This document shows positions 14,969 through 15,285 of a stretch of 15,285 nt of DNA, piece after piece (the stretch's first letter is position 1; each line of letters starts with the position of its first letter). The stretch covers positions 1 through 15,285 of the forward strand of contig DLOQ01000175.1 of the NCBI GenBank assembly GCA_002479655.1, given 5' to 3'. The notes under the pieces were generated by a model. The model saw nothing but the letters and a program-made list of their open reading frames with translations, was not told where the DNA came from and searched no databases. Made by a program: the position numbers and the translations under genes. The stretch comes from Lachnospiraceae bacterium UBA7480. Lineage in GTDB: Bacteria; Bacillota; Clostridia; Lachnospirales; Lachnospiraceae.

Positions 14969-15090
14969 AAGTATTGATTTGGGCGGATTTGAACCGCAGA
15001 CTTTACAGGTCTTTTCCGTTGTGCACTCTACCTCTGAGCTACCGTTTACACGGGAGGGATTCGAACCCTCGACACCACAAATCTTTACTT
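14969..15090 (-). ncRNA. tRNA-like RNA, candidate bacterial Y RNA (YrlA type)
   Basis: Read 5' to 3' on the minus strand. The ends pair as AAGTA/TACTT (15086-15090 with 14969-14973), a 2x2 AA/AA internal loop, then GATTTG/CAAATC (15078-15083 with 14976-14981). Inside come a perfect T-arm GAGGG-TTCGAAT-CCCTC (15054-15070), a capped acceptor-like hairpin CCGT-GTAA-ACGG (15042-15053), TA, and a D-arm with TAGCTCAGAGGTAGAG (15025-15041). Then follow a hairpin AGAC-CTGTAAA-GTCT (14998-15012), like an anticodon arm with GTA, and a second T-arm GCGG-TTCAAAT-CCGC (14983-14997). It is not a working tRNA: T-arm precedes D-arm, there are two T-arms, no 7-bp acceptor stem and no variable loop. Bacterial Y RNAs are stem-closed RNAs of this size that mimic tRNA and partner the Ro60 homologue Rsr. 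A decayed tRNA pair is the main alternative. Confidence 0.6.
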
Positions 15091-15285
15091 AACATTAAGC
15101 GCACGTTAAGCTTGAGGAATATTCGTGGAATACCGTACAGCACGCTGTCGGCACCGCCGGGCAGGAAGTGACTCCCAATACCCGTGCCCTGTCAAATATC
15201 CCGCAGCATACTGACGCCATATCAGCCTTTCTGTTCAGCAGACTGCGGGGTACTTGCTCTTTGCTCTGCTGCGGTCGGCGCCGGG
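15091..15285 (-). other. structured, apparently non-coding edge region
   Basis: No gene with a start codon and ribosome binding site is visible. Several inverted repeats are present: CTGCGGG/CCCGCAG (15243-15249 with 15200-15206), ACAGCACGCTGT (15137-15148) and CTTAAC/GTTAAG-type arms (15088-15110). A Cys-rich frame open from the edge to a stop at 15095-15097 on the minus strand does not resemble a known C-terminus. The decamer CAGCAGACTG occurs here (15237-15246) and again at 14941-14950. The region could be more structured RNA or the leader of the tRNA-like RNA; no convincing promoter for that RNA was found. Confidence 0.4.

Noticed and set aside
14976..15083. A functional tRNA gene (Tyr, GTA anticodon)
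   Set aside because: D-arm, GTA hairpin and T-arm are in tRNA order, but there is no 7-bp acceptor stem, ten extra bases lie before the anticodon stem, the variable arm expected of bacterial tRNA-Tyr is missing, and a second T-arm lies upstream.
15095..15285. C-terminal end of a protein on the minus strand (possibly a TROVE protein)
   Set aside because: The frame is open for about 62 codons from the edge, but its Cys-rich translation does not resemble the C-terminus of Ro60/Rsr proteins and the region is full of inverted repeats.
1..15285. CRISPR array, insertion sequence or prophage
   Set aside because: No regularly spaced direct repeats, transposase, integrase or phage structural proteins are visible in the window.

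Overview
The window looks like chromosomal DNA of a low- to mid-GC anaerobic Firmicute, most likely a Clostridia/Lachnospiraceae-type gut bacterium. The reasons are strong GGAGG-type ribosome binding sites, AT-rich gaps, a tryptophan T-box leader, a GTP-free set of clostridial-looking promoters (TTGACA/TATAAT type), and protein families typical of that group. Most genes lie on the minus strand; only the Crp/Fnr regulator and the PTS permease are on the plus strand.

Region 1 (1-2484): the start of a minus-strand gene at the left edge with a clear promoter and a palindromic operator. Next comes a small minus-strand operon: two half-size permeases (the second fused to a single 4Fe-4S ferredoxin-like domain), then a small cupin and a strong terminator. 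A Crp/Fnr-family regulator is divergent from it and probably controls it.

Region 2 (2492-7019): a tryptophan cluster in the order T-box leader, trpC, trpF, a 420-bp gap with its own promoter, trpB, trpA. The T-box has a readable UGG (Trp) specifier, a canonical T-box motif and a terminator/antiterminator pair. trpE, trpG and trpD are not here, so this transcript covers only the late steps from phosphoribosylanthranilate to tryptophan. TrpA has Glu where the catalytic Asp60 is usually found.

Region 3 (7088-10417): a nitrilase-superfamily amidohydrolase, divergent from a complete EIICBA sugar PTS permease of the glucose family that ends at a 15-bp hairpin terminator.

Region 4 (10400-13573): five minus-strand genes of unknown or loosely known role: a DUF2809-like membrane protein, a small soluble orphan, two orphan membrane proteins and a PAS-domain protein.

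Region 5 (13617-15285): a soluble SPFH/slipin-like protein whose N-terminal half holds three copies of one repeat. It is preceded by about 530 bp of non-coding, highly structured DNA. In the minus-strand (gene-sense) direction this leader contains a 122-nt tRNA-like RNA with two T-arms, a D-arm and a capped acceptor-like hairpin, all closed by a 13-position terminal helix with a 2x2 internal loop, followed by a 92-nt near-continuous hairpin. The arrangement fits a bacterial Y RNA (YrlA type, the tRNA-mimicking partner of the Ro60 homologue Rsr) beside an SPFH gene of the kind found in Ro/RtcB RNA-repair neighbourhoods. This is the most interesting part of the window; no TROVE or RtcB gene lies inside it, so the assignment is an inference.
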